Of a DNA stretch of 64,000 bases, positions 1 to 9,312 are shown in pieces. The position numbers and the translations under genes were made by a program. Position 1 is the first letter of the stretch. Every line of letters begins with the position of its first letter. The stretch covers positions 4,030,001 through 4,094,000 of the forward strand of contig JAQJZZ010000010.1 in NCBI GenBank assembly GCA_030077755.1, in the 5' to 3' direction. Under the pieces are notes generated by a model. It was not told where the DNA came from. It did not search any database and was given only the letters and a program-made list of their open reading frames with translations. Origin of the DNA: Filosporella fistucella. Taxonomy: Eukaryota; Ascomycota; Leotiomycetes; Helotiales.

Positions 1-1269
1 TTCTCGTATACGACTTTGACACTGGGTTTGCTACTCACTATCCTCCTGTTCTTCTCCACACCGTCCAAGGCAGCACAGGTATCATGTCTGGTGATTTCGG
101 TCATTCTTCTCTTCGATATGATCATGATCTTGGCTGTGCCAAAACTGCGGGTTGAAGAAGGCTGGGTTGGAATTGCAAGTGTTATTTGGGCACTTCTCAT
201 CAGTATCTGGACTATCTTCACAGATAGAATTGTTACCTGGGGCAAACACGAGGAAGAAGAGCGCTTGACTGGACGCTATGAGACTCGACGCACCTTGACA
301 GAGTGGCTCTCGGTACTGTTGTCCACTATAATTATGGTCATCATTGCGATTGTTGCAGTTTTATTGTCTGCGACTCTCATACTGCGCTCTCGGGATTCTT
401 CCCTTGCTGCCCCTGGTCAGCGGTACTACGTGGATGGCGATAAATATCAGATCCACATCTTCTGTGATGGAAATGCCACCACCGATTCCAAAGGCAAAAA
501 GACACCAACTGTTCTCTTCGAAGCTGGAGATGGCCCATTCAGAGGCGGAATGATTCAAGTTGCAGAATATGCCCTTGCTAATGGAAGCATCAGCCGGTAC
601 TGCTACTCCGACCGCCCAGGTATCGGGTGGTCCGACAATGCCCCATCGCCATTCTCTGCTGGCATGGCTGCTGATGTCCTCTCTGAAGCTTTAGCTCGTG
701 CTGGTGAAGAAGGACCATGGGTTCTGGCTAGTGCGGGTGTCGGCAGCATTTACAGTCGAATCTTCTCTTCTCGTCACGGTCGTGATGTCAGAGGAATTCT
801 CCTGATCGACCCTCTTCATGAAGACCTTCTTTACCGTTTGGGCTCTCCCCACAGAGGCTTCCTTCTTTGGGCATGGGGCATCATCTCGCCACTCGGACTT
901 GATCGCACTCCAGCAGCTATGTTCAAAGGGCGTACTCGTGAAGATCGAGTCTATGGTCGATCTGCGTATCAGAACGGAAAATTCATCAAAGCGAAGCTCC
1001 AAGAGTCACTCGTCGCTAACTCTCTGACCAAGAATGAAGTCAGCAGTGCCCGACAAATTCAAAAGGAGAAGACACCATTGGCTCTCATCAGCTCTGGTAT
1101 CAACATTCGAAAAGATAGCGAGTGGGAGCGAAAGCAAAGGGATTTGAGTCATCTTACAAATAACCTCAACAGCTGGGACATTGTCAACAAGGCCCCATCC
1201 GATGTATGGACTACTTTTGATGGACGACAAACGATCGAGAAGAGATTGAAGGAGTTGGTCAAAGCCTAA
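1..1269 (+). CDS. DUF2417-type membrane protein with alpha/beta-hydrolase-like C-terminal domain, 5' partial
   Basis: The reading frame is open from the left edge, so the true start lies outside the window; the TAA is at 1267-1269. About 420 residues are visible. The N-terminal part has three to four hydrophobic segments (for example LGLLLTILLFF near the edge and a long one around IIMVIIAIVAVLLSATLIL), followed by a soluble alpha/beta-hydrolase-like domain beginning near YYVDGDKYQIHIFCDG. This arrangement matches fungal proteins usually annotated as 'mitochondrial integral membrane protein' with a DUF2417 region; that assignment is from memory of the family. The nucleophile elbow reads ASAGVGSIYSR, with Gly where the catalytic Ser is expected, and the C-terminal position where His is expected reads APSDVW. 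It may therefore be a non-catalytic hydrolase fold. Its substrate and cellular role are unknown to me. Confidence 0.75.
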   Translation, partial: FSYTTLTLGLLLTILLFFSTPSKAAQVSCLVISVILLFDMIMILAVPKLRVEEGWVGIASVIWALLISIWTIFTDRIVTWGKHEEEERLTGRYETRRTLTEWLSVLLSTIIMVIIAIVAVLLSATLILRSRDSSLAAPGQRYYVDGDKYQIHIFCDGNATTDSKGKKTPTVLFEAGDGPFRGGMIQVAEYALANGSISRYCYSDRPGIGWSDNAPSPFSAGMAADVLSEALARAGEEGPWVLASAGVGSIYSRIFSSRHGRDVRGILLIDPLHEDLLYRLGSPHRGFLLWAWGIISPLGLDRTPAAMFKGRTREDRVYGRSAYQNGKFIKAKLQESLVANSLTKNEVSSARQIQKEKTPLALISSGINIRKDSEWERKQRDLSHLTNNLNSWDIVNKAPSDVWTTFDGRQTIEKRLKELVKA

Positions 1270-2049
1270 ATCACTCCGCTGAACCAGGGATACGGAGCTT
1301 TACCATAGATTGGACGGAAGTACACGGGAGTTATGGACCATGGGCGCGTTCTTCAAGTACTTAATTGTCTCTGCATTTTGCTTGGGGCTTGTGGGATACC
1401 CGTCTTGTGGCATCACTGCATTTCTTTACTTATTAATAGCATGAAAACGAAACGAACTTTGATTCTTGATACACTTCCATCTTTCCATAATGAGACTTTA
1501 ATGCTTGTCAATAAATAATTTGAAAATTCAGACGAAGAGAATCTGCACAGCAGGAGAGTCTGCACATATAATTTTTTCTCACTAGTTGTACAAATGCTAC
1601 AGTCCGTACTTTGCCTACAATCCTTGCTGTGACGAATCTAAAAGCCCGATGATAATTAATTTTACTGACAAAGGCGCAATTTACAATAGACCCGCACAAA
1701 GCATTAGGGAACGTATAAATGAACCAATGTCCTAAGATACAGCTTGGAACAGACCTCTAAACACCTGAGCTCCTTGATCGTATAGTAGCTAAGGATGAAT
1801 CTGCCCAGCAGCATGTGCAAATAGTAAATTCATCAGGAACATGGTTTCATCCTCGGCATCCTCCCTTGTCAACATTAGGGCTCTCGACAACATCCCGGGC
1901 CACTTGCTCTTCTGTAATACTGTAGCCCGCTCGTTCCAACCTGCAAAGAACCACTTGAACCAATTAGCACCGGAATTGTCTACATTTTATCAAGTGAGGA
2001 CGCCGAAACCTGATCGAAAGCAGATACACAGGAAACTCCAGTAGGGGAA
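1270..2049. other. intergenic; may hold a 3' exon of the 2EXR gene
   Basis: This stretch lies between the convergent ends of the membrane protein gene and the 2EXR gene. The first part is AT-rich and looks like 3' UTR. On the minus strand about 1793-1990 is open and protein-like in one frame (contains WFFAGWNERATVLQKSKWPG). It could be a terminal exon of the 2EXR gene, but the splice phase could not be settled. Nothing else is recognised here. Confidence 0.5.
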
Positions 2050-2775
2050 TCAAAGGAACAGGTTGCATACGTGCCGACTGCATGGAGGTTGATCATCGTC
2101 ATCCCTCAGACAGACCAACTCCGGCCAGAGCTTGTCTCTCCTTTTAATTTCTCTGCTAGAAGGGCCACCTTCAAAGTGGCCTTTCAGATCTGCGTCCAAA
2201 TCGGCATCCAGTTCCTTTCCAAGCTGCTCCACACCAACAGCTCCAAACTCCTCACCGCATTGTGGATTGTCTTCCTCGCAAATTACGGCCAAACTCTTCA
2301 AGCCAGTAAACCGCTCTAGCTCTTTCATTTGTTCCTCTGCATGGGACATCAGAGCACCCTCAGCAATCATCATTGTCTGCACCTTTGCACACTCCTCATC
2401 CATTATCTTTCTACCCAGTCTGCCTGGTGAAGAACCCAATGAAAACCAATTGAGAAGCAATATATCATGTTCAAAGTTGAAATAGATACGAGCAAACTCA
2501 GGAGATGACGCGAATGATAATCGATACCATTTCAACGCTTCGTGCCGTGACTCCTGACACGTGTGAAGCAGAACAGGTGGTTTTCGTGGTGAATAAAATG
2601 TACGCTGCCGAGTATCCCACAATACAGGGACAATTATATTGATTAAGCTCTCTGCCGAATCTGCCCTGAGCCTTGTACTCCAGATTGACACTCTGACCTC
2701 TGGAGGGAGCTTGGGGAAGAGTGTAAATGATGAGACAGGAGGTGGGCGACGGACTGTCCGGAAGGGAGGAGGCAT
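2050..2775 (-). CDS. 2EXR domain protein
   Basis: A 241-residue protein with the hallmarks of the fungal 2EXR family: FTLFPKLPPEVRVSIW near residues 17-32, then a proline-rich link and CQESRHEALKWYRLSF around residues 73-88, followed by IYFNFEHDILLL. These are the conserved 'E-x-R' motifs of the family, which is expanded in Pezizomycotina and has no established biochemical function. The ATG at 2775 starts shortly before the conserved motif, and the gene is divergent from the DUF1746 gene. The annotated end ...HVCNLFL is suspicious: a GTATGC donor-like site lies within the last few codons, and an open, protein-like stretch follows downstream on the same strand, so the real C-terminus may be longer. 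Confidence 0.8.
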   Translation of the reverse strand: MPPPFRTVRRPPPVSSFTLFPKLPPEVRVSIWSTRLRADSAESLINIIVPVLWDTRQRTFYSPRKPPVLLHTCQESRHEALKWYRLSFASSPEFARIYFNFEHDILLLNWFSLGSSPGRLGRKIMDEECAKVQTMMIAEGALMSHAEEQMKELERFTGLKSLAVICEEDNPQCGEEFGAVGVEQLGKELDADLDADLKGHFEGGPSSREIKRRDKLWPELVCLRDDDDQPPCSRHVCNLFL

Positions 2776-3242
2776 GGTGTACTGAATGTAATAGACGGCA
2801 GTAAACGATAAACAAATTTCCGTAGAAGATGAATGATTACTACAGACGTCATGAATGGTAGAAAAGGTGACGAAGCAAGTAGAGCTCGTTATCAGCCCTG
2901 CAATGTTGACCAGATATTGGTGAATCCTCAGGGCCAGAGAATTTCAACACACATGGGCACAAGCCTCCCCCAAGCCTGCCAGTGGAAGAGTTTGATACCC
3001 TGAAGCTGTAAAAGGGAGGAACTGGATTTGAGGGCCAGTCGTGATTATATATCAGTCACGTGATAGACTCCAATCGCTTGCCCCATCTTTCGACCTCTGC
3101 CAGTCCAAGAAAAACGCGCTGCCAACGAATTCAGCAAGAAGCCTCCTCCGCTTCTTATTCCTTACATGGTCTCCTCATCGAATCATGTGAAAGATTTACA
3201 CCCAAAAGCTTCAAATACCCTTCCAATGAGGCTCAACAAGCT
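2776..3242. promoter_or_regulatory. divergent promoter region, 2EXR / DUF1746
   Basis: These 467 bases separate the start codons of two divergent genes and presumably hold both promoters. No TATA box or regulator site could be assigned. A reading frame open from 3060 joins the DUF1746 start in frame, but the family-like protein begins at 3243. Confidence 0.5.
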
Positions 3243-4355
3243 ATGAACAATGATTCCACACCTACCGATCTGCCCAGGACGAACGAAGATGCCCCTACGA
3301 CCAGCGATCCTGAAGCTGCTCCTGTTGTCGATTCTGTAGCAACTGCGCAGCAGAGGCAAGATGCGCTTCCACCAGCGCAGAAGAGAGCTCAGGCACAGAC
3401 GAAGAAGAAGTTTGAGTTCATCAGCCAGCTTATGACCAACTTGGATATCCTGATATACGCTGAGCTCTCGATCATATATTACATGGAGTATGGTTTTTTC
3501 TAGGCAAAACATCCGGGTTCACAAACTGACTTGTTAAATAGCTGCTCCTTTTTCCGTCTCCTTCTCCGAGTTCTCAACCAAATGATATTCCTAACTCCCA
3601 AACCCAACTTCATTCCCCCTTCTCCTCAACATCGCCCATACATAGGCGCTATATTTGGCCCAAACCTAATATGTATCCTTCTCCACATATTTACAGCGAG
3701 ATCAGAAGCGGGCGAGTCTATGAGGGGTTACCTGCACGGGGGCATAATAGTTGATCTTATCGGGCAGAAAGGGCCGACGTCAAAAATACACTTGGTCTTA
3801 TTGGATTTGTTGATTTTGGGGCTGCAATGTTTTATGCTGGCAGTGCATGTGGAAAAAGAGAGGCTTACGATGGTATTGTCAGCATTTTTGAAACCAGGGG
3901 AAAATCTGCCTACAGTTCCCCGTGCGGAAGCAGCAGCTTCTCAGGATCATGATGCAGAAGAGCGGGGAGTAATTAGAGACGGACTCACGAACAATGTTGA
4001 TGATATCGAGTTACGACCTTTACCAACGCGAGAAGATGGACCACCCGACACACGTCATGAAGCTATGGACGAGGCTGTGGATGAAGAGCGGGCGATGCTG
4101 TTAGCAGAGCCCCCTTCAAGGACGGAGGGGGAAGATAACCTTGCGTTGGATATGTTCTGGTCTGGGACAGCTATCGTGGCGGATTTCCACATTGTCGATA
4201 ACCTACGGCGACAGTGGAATGATTATGGGAATGCGACTGAGTCTGCCCTTCAGACTATGGGATTCTCCGCCGAATTCGCTGCCGTCACAGCGAATCGTCG
4301 ATTGAATGCTGCCGGGGCTCGATTCCAGCGGCAAATGGATTCCTTCGGCTCCTGA
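3243..4355 (+). CDS. DUF1746 fungal membrane protein
   Basis: Two exons, 3243-3487 and 3542-4355 (352 residues), joined across a 54-base intron with a GTATGG donor and an AATAG acceptor. Splicing restores YYMDCSFFRLLLRVLNQ across the junction, which is the signature of the DUF1746 family. The conserved block runs from LDILIYAELSIIYYMD through PYIGAIFGPNLICILLH and GYLHGGIIVDLIGQKGPTSK to LLDLLILGLQCFMLAVHVEKE, giving several membrane segments, followed by an acidic, probably cytosolic C-terminal tail. I chose the ATG at 3243 (MNNDSTPTDL) because sequence upstream in the same frame looks non-coding. The family has no assigned reaction that I can state. The gene converges on RCL1, with only 72 bases between the stops. 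Confidence 0.85.
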
Positions 4356-4427
4356 GTCCTTGCTTTGTATAATACCTGTTCACAAATATACCACTTTGCT
4401 GGTTGTATTTGGTCTTCGAAGGCTTCA

Positions 4428-5642
4428 TTATGCTATTTTTCTGCCTACGTTGCCAACACCGGTGCCTTTCACGCTGACTATGATGTCTCCAGTCCCATCG
4501 TCTTCAGCATCTCGCAGTCCCCAATTGCTTGCTCCGAATTTCTTCAAATCTCTCCCCAAGGACACTAATTCTTCCGTGCCAACCACATCTCGTCCTAGCC
4601 TTACTCGCCCAACATCCTCAGATCCCATAGCCATCAACGTAAGGACTGTCGCAGCACCAACTCTCGTTACACATCCTCCTTGTGAAATTACTTCGAGTAA
4701 TTGATATGCACATTGCTTCCCTATATCCTCAGGTGTGACCCCTCCTGAACTCGGCGCAGGTACATCTGCCGAATAAATCACACCCTCTGAACTACTCTCG
4801 GCAATGAGACATAACCCAAATCCAATTCCCGTTCTCTTCTTCCCCCCCGGATTTGATTTGTCGTTACTCGATACAAGAGGCGCTTGATCATATTGCGCCG
4901 CAACGTGTATATCACTAACCAATGGATTTAGTATTCCTCTCGCAGCATGTATCATCCGCGCATTGTTGCTCGCCGATACGCCCGTGCAATAAGCAACGCC
5001 TCGTATTCTTTTGACCCGGCCAGGGCTTCTGTTCATATGTAACGTCTTGGGCAATCGAACTTGGCTCCCAAATCTCAATTCGACGATCCCTCCTCCACCA
5101 TTTCCTACTGGCCCCGCGCACGAACGCTGTAGAATCCTAATCTCAAGCTTACTACTTGAAATGCCGAATGCTTCATAGAGTGGCAGAATAGCCGTTCGAA
5201 TGGAATCCACGCTCACATCTCCCGTTTCCGTCGCACTGGTGATGACACCCTCGCCCTCGAACCTAACGTTTATCGGCGCTTTTGAAAATGGCGCCAGCAT
5301 ACACAGCGGCAATAAAAACCAGCTTACACTCCTCTGGCAGGTATCTGGCAGGACGCACTTCACCACATCTCCACCTCCTGTAGCGACGCTGCCCGTTATA
5401 AGACCCGGCATGTAAGTAAGCGTCGTACCCGTATATGATATTTGCATAGACGATCCATTCGTAATACTATCAAGGAGACGTAAGAATGATATTTCGTGAG
5501 GCGCCAGGCCGGGATTTGTAGGTGAAGAGGCGCGAATCTGGGAGATATGAACTGGGCGACCTGTGAGTGTGGAGAGAACGAGCCGATGGGTAAGTGATTT
5601 GTGAGTCGTAAAGCGCAGAAATTCAGGAGCAGGGGCAGCCAT
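4428..5642 (-). CDS. RCL1: RNA 3'-terminal phosphate cyclase-like protein Rcl1
   Basis: A single-exon gene for a 404-residue protein of the RNA 3'-phosphate cyclase fold. Family features include LRFTTHKSLTHRLVLSTLTGRPVHI at the N-terminus, GPVGNGGGGIVELRFG near the middle, GRVKRIRGVAYCTGVSA, and a C-terminal LTLMAMGSEDVGRVRLG block. The length and the divergent C-terminal segment, without the active-site histidine context of true cyclases, point to the eukaryotic Rcl1 branch. Rcl1 is a nucleolar partner of the GTPase Bms1 in the small-subunit processome and is needed for pre-18S rRNA cleavage; that role is family knowledge. The ATG at 5642 directly precedes the conserved N-terminus. It is convergent with the DUF1746 gene. 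Confidence 0.92.
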   Translation of the reverse strand: MAAPAPEFLRFTTHKSLTHRLVLSTLTGRPVHISQIRASSPTNPGLAPHEISFLRLLDSITNGSSMQISYTGTTLTYMPGLITGSVATGGGDVVKCVLPDTCQRSVSWFLLPLCMLAPFSKAPINVRFEGEGVITSATETGDVSVDSIRTAILPLYEAFGISSSKLEIRILQRSCAGPVGNGGGGIVELRFGSQVRLPKTLHMNRSPGRVKRIRGVAYCTGVSASNNARMIHAARGILNPLVSDIHVAAQYDQAPLVSSNDKSNPGGKKRTGIGFGLCLIAESSSEGVIYSADVPAPSSGGVTPEDIGKQCAYQLLEVISQGGCVTRVGAATVLTLMAMGSEDVGRVRLGRDVVGTEELVSLGRDLKKFGASNWGLRDAEDDGTGDIIVSVKGTGVGNVGRKIA

Positions 5643-6318
5643 TGTTAGTAGAATCAGTGTTGTGCGAAATGGGCATGAATGTAGAAATAAACTCGAGAAA
5701 TTTCCAGTTCAGAAAATATTTTGCCGATGGTCACCGCCTTTGGTAGATCGAATTAGGGTGCCCTATAACTGAACATTTCCAGAGGTCAATTTTCTCAATG
5801 TCTAAATTAGGCAAAACTGAGTGGCAGTAAATCTGAAGGGAAATCGTTGATTTCACAAATATAACATGAATGTAGATTAGTCATTTTTGATAGTTTTTAT
5901 TCCCTTAGCGTAAATCGAGAACTTCCAATCTCAACCGGATTGATAGCGAGTGTTCATGTAGAAGACAAACGTTCCTCCTTGGCCCCTCCGCTCCCTTACC
6001 ACCCCCAACCGTCGTGCAATTTTAGAGAAATCGAAATTTGTACAATGTGCGGATCGTGGCATGAAAAAGTATGCCCAAGAGCTGGGAGAGAATCCTCCGT
6101 AGCGCATAATGTTACATGCGGAATTGCAAAATCAGGGTAACGACGCAAATGCAAACCAGCCTGCTCTCATTTCTGCCCTATCAAAACAGCAGCTACAGGC
6201 AAGGCAAATGCGGAAATTCATCAACGGATCGTCAGAAGATGAAGTAACGGCATAAGTGGTGTAAACGACGAACTGATCCAGCGTCGAGGCAAGCACAGAA
6301 TCATTTTTATTAGGCCAC
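5643..6318. other. intergenic between RCL1 promoter and PWWP gene 3' end
   Basis: The 676 bases hold the RCL1 upstream region and the 3' flank of the PWWP gene. It is AT-rich near 5700-5900. Only short open frames without protein-like composition are present; nothing functional is recognised. Confidence 0.5.
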
Positions 6319-8482
6319 TTACGCAGCAGATTCGACGGTAGTCGATTCTGCGATGGTCTCCTGGGCTCTTGTTAGCTGTCGTGTCACGACTTGGTTGAAT
6401 AAACTGCAAGATCTTACCTTCTTGGTCTCCTCTTCCACGGATGCCTCTGGGGCCGCCTCCGACTCGACCACTGTCTCATTAATTGTTGGCTTTTGTTCCT
6501 TAACAGCTTCATCAGTCTTTGCCTCTGCACTCTCTTCTATTTTTTCCTCTGCAGGTGACTCTTTTGTGCCATTTGCTTCTGTTGGGGACGGTTTCGCGTC
6601 TTCAGATCCTGCCTTGACTTCAGATGTTGCGCCATTGGTGGTGGAAGGAGCTGCAGCGAGGAGTTGGTTCCATTTGTCGAGTAGAGTCTGAGATCTGGGC
6701 TTGAATTTATACTCTTCTTCCTTGGGAATAGTGGAAAGCTTCAAGATGGCCTTCAATACCTTATTGATCTTCGTGTTGCGGATGATGCTGACTTCCAAGT
6801 CCTCGTAACCTTCCAGTTTGCTAACGAATTCAGACATTGTCTTCATCTCCTCTTCCTTCGGGGGGGCATCTTTGTTCAAGAGTCCTTTTTGGAGTTTGTG
6901 TCGCAGGAACAATATTTCTTTCTGCTCGGGAGTTAGTATACATATTCTGAACTTGGAATGAGGGATATACATACCTCCTTCTTGGCGGCTTTTTGTTCTG
7001 CAGTGAGCTCTGGCTCGTCCGGAACAGCAACCTCTGGAGTGGCTGGGGTTTTTGGTGCCTTCTCCTTCTTGGTCTTTGGCTTGGCGGATTTTGAAGAGGA
7101 TTCCTTCGCAGACTTTGGTGTGCTGACTCCGTTTGCTGGCTTTGGTGTAGTGGTTAATTTAATGGTGGTTGGGCGGGCCTTCTTGACCGAATCGGAGCCT
7201 CGGGGTGTCTTGTTTTCTTGTTAGCATCGTGTTGAAAAGCCTCTTAATTCAGTCGGAACTCACATCTTCTGCTTTGCGCTTCTTCTGCTTTGCAGGCTTT
7301 ACACTGGCCTCTGGTTCTTCGGAATCCGGCTCTCCAATTGCGTCAACGTCAGCCATTTCGACATCCTCGTCCTCGCCTTCGGATACGACCACGCTGGATT
7401 TCTTTTCCTTCTTAGCTGCAGCCTTCTTAGCTCTCCTCTCCTCTTTGGCGGCTTCTTTCATTTTACGGTCGGCTTCTCGACTGGCTTCGTGGGCCGCCAA
7501 GATGTCTTTGAAATAGTCAAGGTCGTTCTGCTCAGCTGCGAGAATACGAGCAGCCATAAGGTCTTTGCGCATACCAGAGGATGGCACGTTTCCAACCTCC
7601 TCAAAATCAAGGTCAACCAGGTCGTAATTGGGAATCCATCCACTACAACACGTAGTTAGCTATATTCTAGAAAGCTCCTTTGTGAGAGTGAGCGGCCTAC
7701 AATTCATTCGTGTGCAAGTACATAACCGGAAATGTGCGGTCCTTTGCCTTAGGTCCACCATCCTCATAGCCAGTACGATAAGTACCATCTTCCTTCATAG
7801 CAGTGACAGGCCTGCTTTTGAGAAGAACTTCAGGAAGCATGGTGTCATCCGCAATGATTGCGGGCCAGAGTGGATATCCCTTCAACCTAACATAGAAGTA
7901 ATCTCCAGGCTTTGCATCAATGTGATTCATCTTTGCAATTGACGTCTTTTTATTTAGCTTCTTGCTTTTGTGTTCAGGGATACCAGTGGATTTGCGGCGA
8001 CCCTTGCCCTTGGCAGAGGCGGGTGTATTCACAGCAGGAGCTGCAGACTCATCAACAACTGGTGCTGCTGATGAGATATTAGCGGCATCGTCGTCATTTG
8101 TGGCCTTTTTCATCTCGGTGTCTTCTTGATCGGGCACAGGCAGCTCTTGTGCAACCGTTGGTGAGGTTGTTTGTTTGTCAGACGCGGGTTCTTTATCGAC
8201 AGCTGGACGCGAAGAAAGCAAGATCAGTAGGTGAATGCGATGCAGAAATTGAACTTGAAAAAAGGAACGAGACTAACCATTTTCCAACGAGGGCGCGTCA
8301 TCTGGCTTCGCGACTTCTTCACTCGGATCTGTGCCATTCGCAGCTGTGCCATTCAAAGCTGTGCCATTCGCGACTTCTTTGGCTTCTGTTTCAACAGTAG
8401 CTGGTAACTCAGGCTTGTCTGCCATTGACTCTGCGGATGGAGGTGGAATTGCAGCAGCTTCTGGAATTGCCTCAGCCGACAT
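6319..8482 (-). CDS. PWWP domain chromatin protein with TFIIS-N/LEDGF-like C-terminal helical domain
   Basis: Six exons (8482-8278, 8202-7701, 7642-7264, 7208-6975, 6921-6418, 6360-6319) give 621 residues; all five introns have GT donors and CTAAC/CTGAT-type branch points. After a low-complexity acidic N-terminus comes a PWWP domain at about residues 170-250 (KPGDYFYVRLKGYPLWPAII, ending with a YLHTNEFGWIPNYDLVD stretch). A charged lysine-rich middle with coiled-coil character follows. Near residues 445-530 is a helical segment (IIRNTKINKVLKAILKLSTI, SQTLLDKWNQLL) typical of the TFIIS N-terminal/LEDGF domain group. PWWP domains bind methylated histone H3 tails and DNA, so a role as a chromatin reader linked to transcription elongation, as for yeast Ioc4 or Pdp3, is inferred. 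The fourth exon starts after an AAG acceptor. Confidence 0.85.
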
Positions 8483-9312
8483 TTTGCTGTCGCGAAACAG
8501 AAACAGTCGAAGGGTGGATAGATTGCGCAGAACAGGGGTGGTATGCGACGCGTCGAAATCTGCTGGGAGGATCGCAAGCCTTGATGAACCTGCGCAAGAG
8601 AGTTTCGATGCTGATGGCTTGATGGGAAGCCTTGAACGGGTGTGGAGGCAGATGATGGAGGAAGAAAAGATATTGAGTCGAAGCGAAATCCGTTCAAGAA
8701 CGAAATGGAGATAATGCCTGAGGCACTCACAACGTCAATCAACGAGCGACCAAGATTACCTATTGATGCAGCTTGGGCACAATAGTAGTTTCTCGGTTGG
8801 TCGGAAAATTGAAAAAGAGCAGCTCACTTGAGATTCACCAAACAATAGAATAGACGCTAACTAGGAAGGCGCATCAAAGCTCAATTGCAAAGTGAATAGG
8901 ATGCAGAGAAAAGTGAAGTCGAAATGATTGATGACTCGACTCGACTCGACAGAGGCAACGCCAAAAGAGTATGCCAAAAAGAAATAACTGGTGATGAGAC
9001 CACCTCACCGTTCTCAGAAAAACGCCAGAGCCACTTAGCCAGGACTTGACGGTTTCCCTCTCCCGAAAAGCCAATCACAACTCGTGAGACCGCTCTGCGC
9101 CTTTCCGGGGCACAGGCAACACAATCATCTCACTCATAGCCACACAACACGAATCCAGTAGAACACACATCCACCCGACCAACCAACGACTGTGCCCCAT
9201 GTGAACATCGACAAAACATCATCTTTCTTCCCATCTATCTTCTTCCATCCATCCGATCTATTTTACAACATTGTTTTTGTCATCCAAAGGCGACTGATTG
9301 ACTGACTTATTC
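8483..9312. other. intergenic, PWWP promoter and BRR2 3' flank
   Basis: Both neighbours are on the minus strand, so this holds the PWWP gene promoter and the BRR2 terminator region. A short GACTC tandem repeat sits at 8933-8950. Runs of CATC/CTTCC-like sequence near 9220-9270 are probably BRR2 3' UTR. No gene is seen. Confidence 0.5.
8933..8950. repeat. short tandem repeat (GACTC)n
   Basis: Three and a half head-to-tail copies of the 5-base unit GACTC in intergenic DNA. No function is apparent. Confidence 0.8.

Noticed and set aside
3060..3242. In-frame upstream extension of the DUF1746 gene
   Set aside because: The extension has non-conserved composition and overlaps the divergent promoter; the ATG at 3243 gives a sensible N-terminus.
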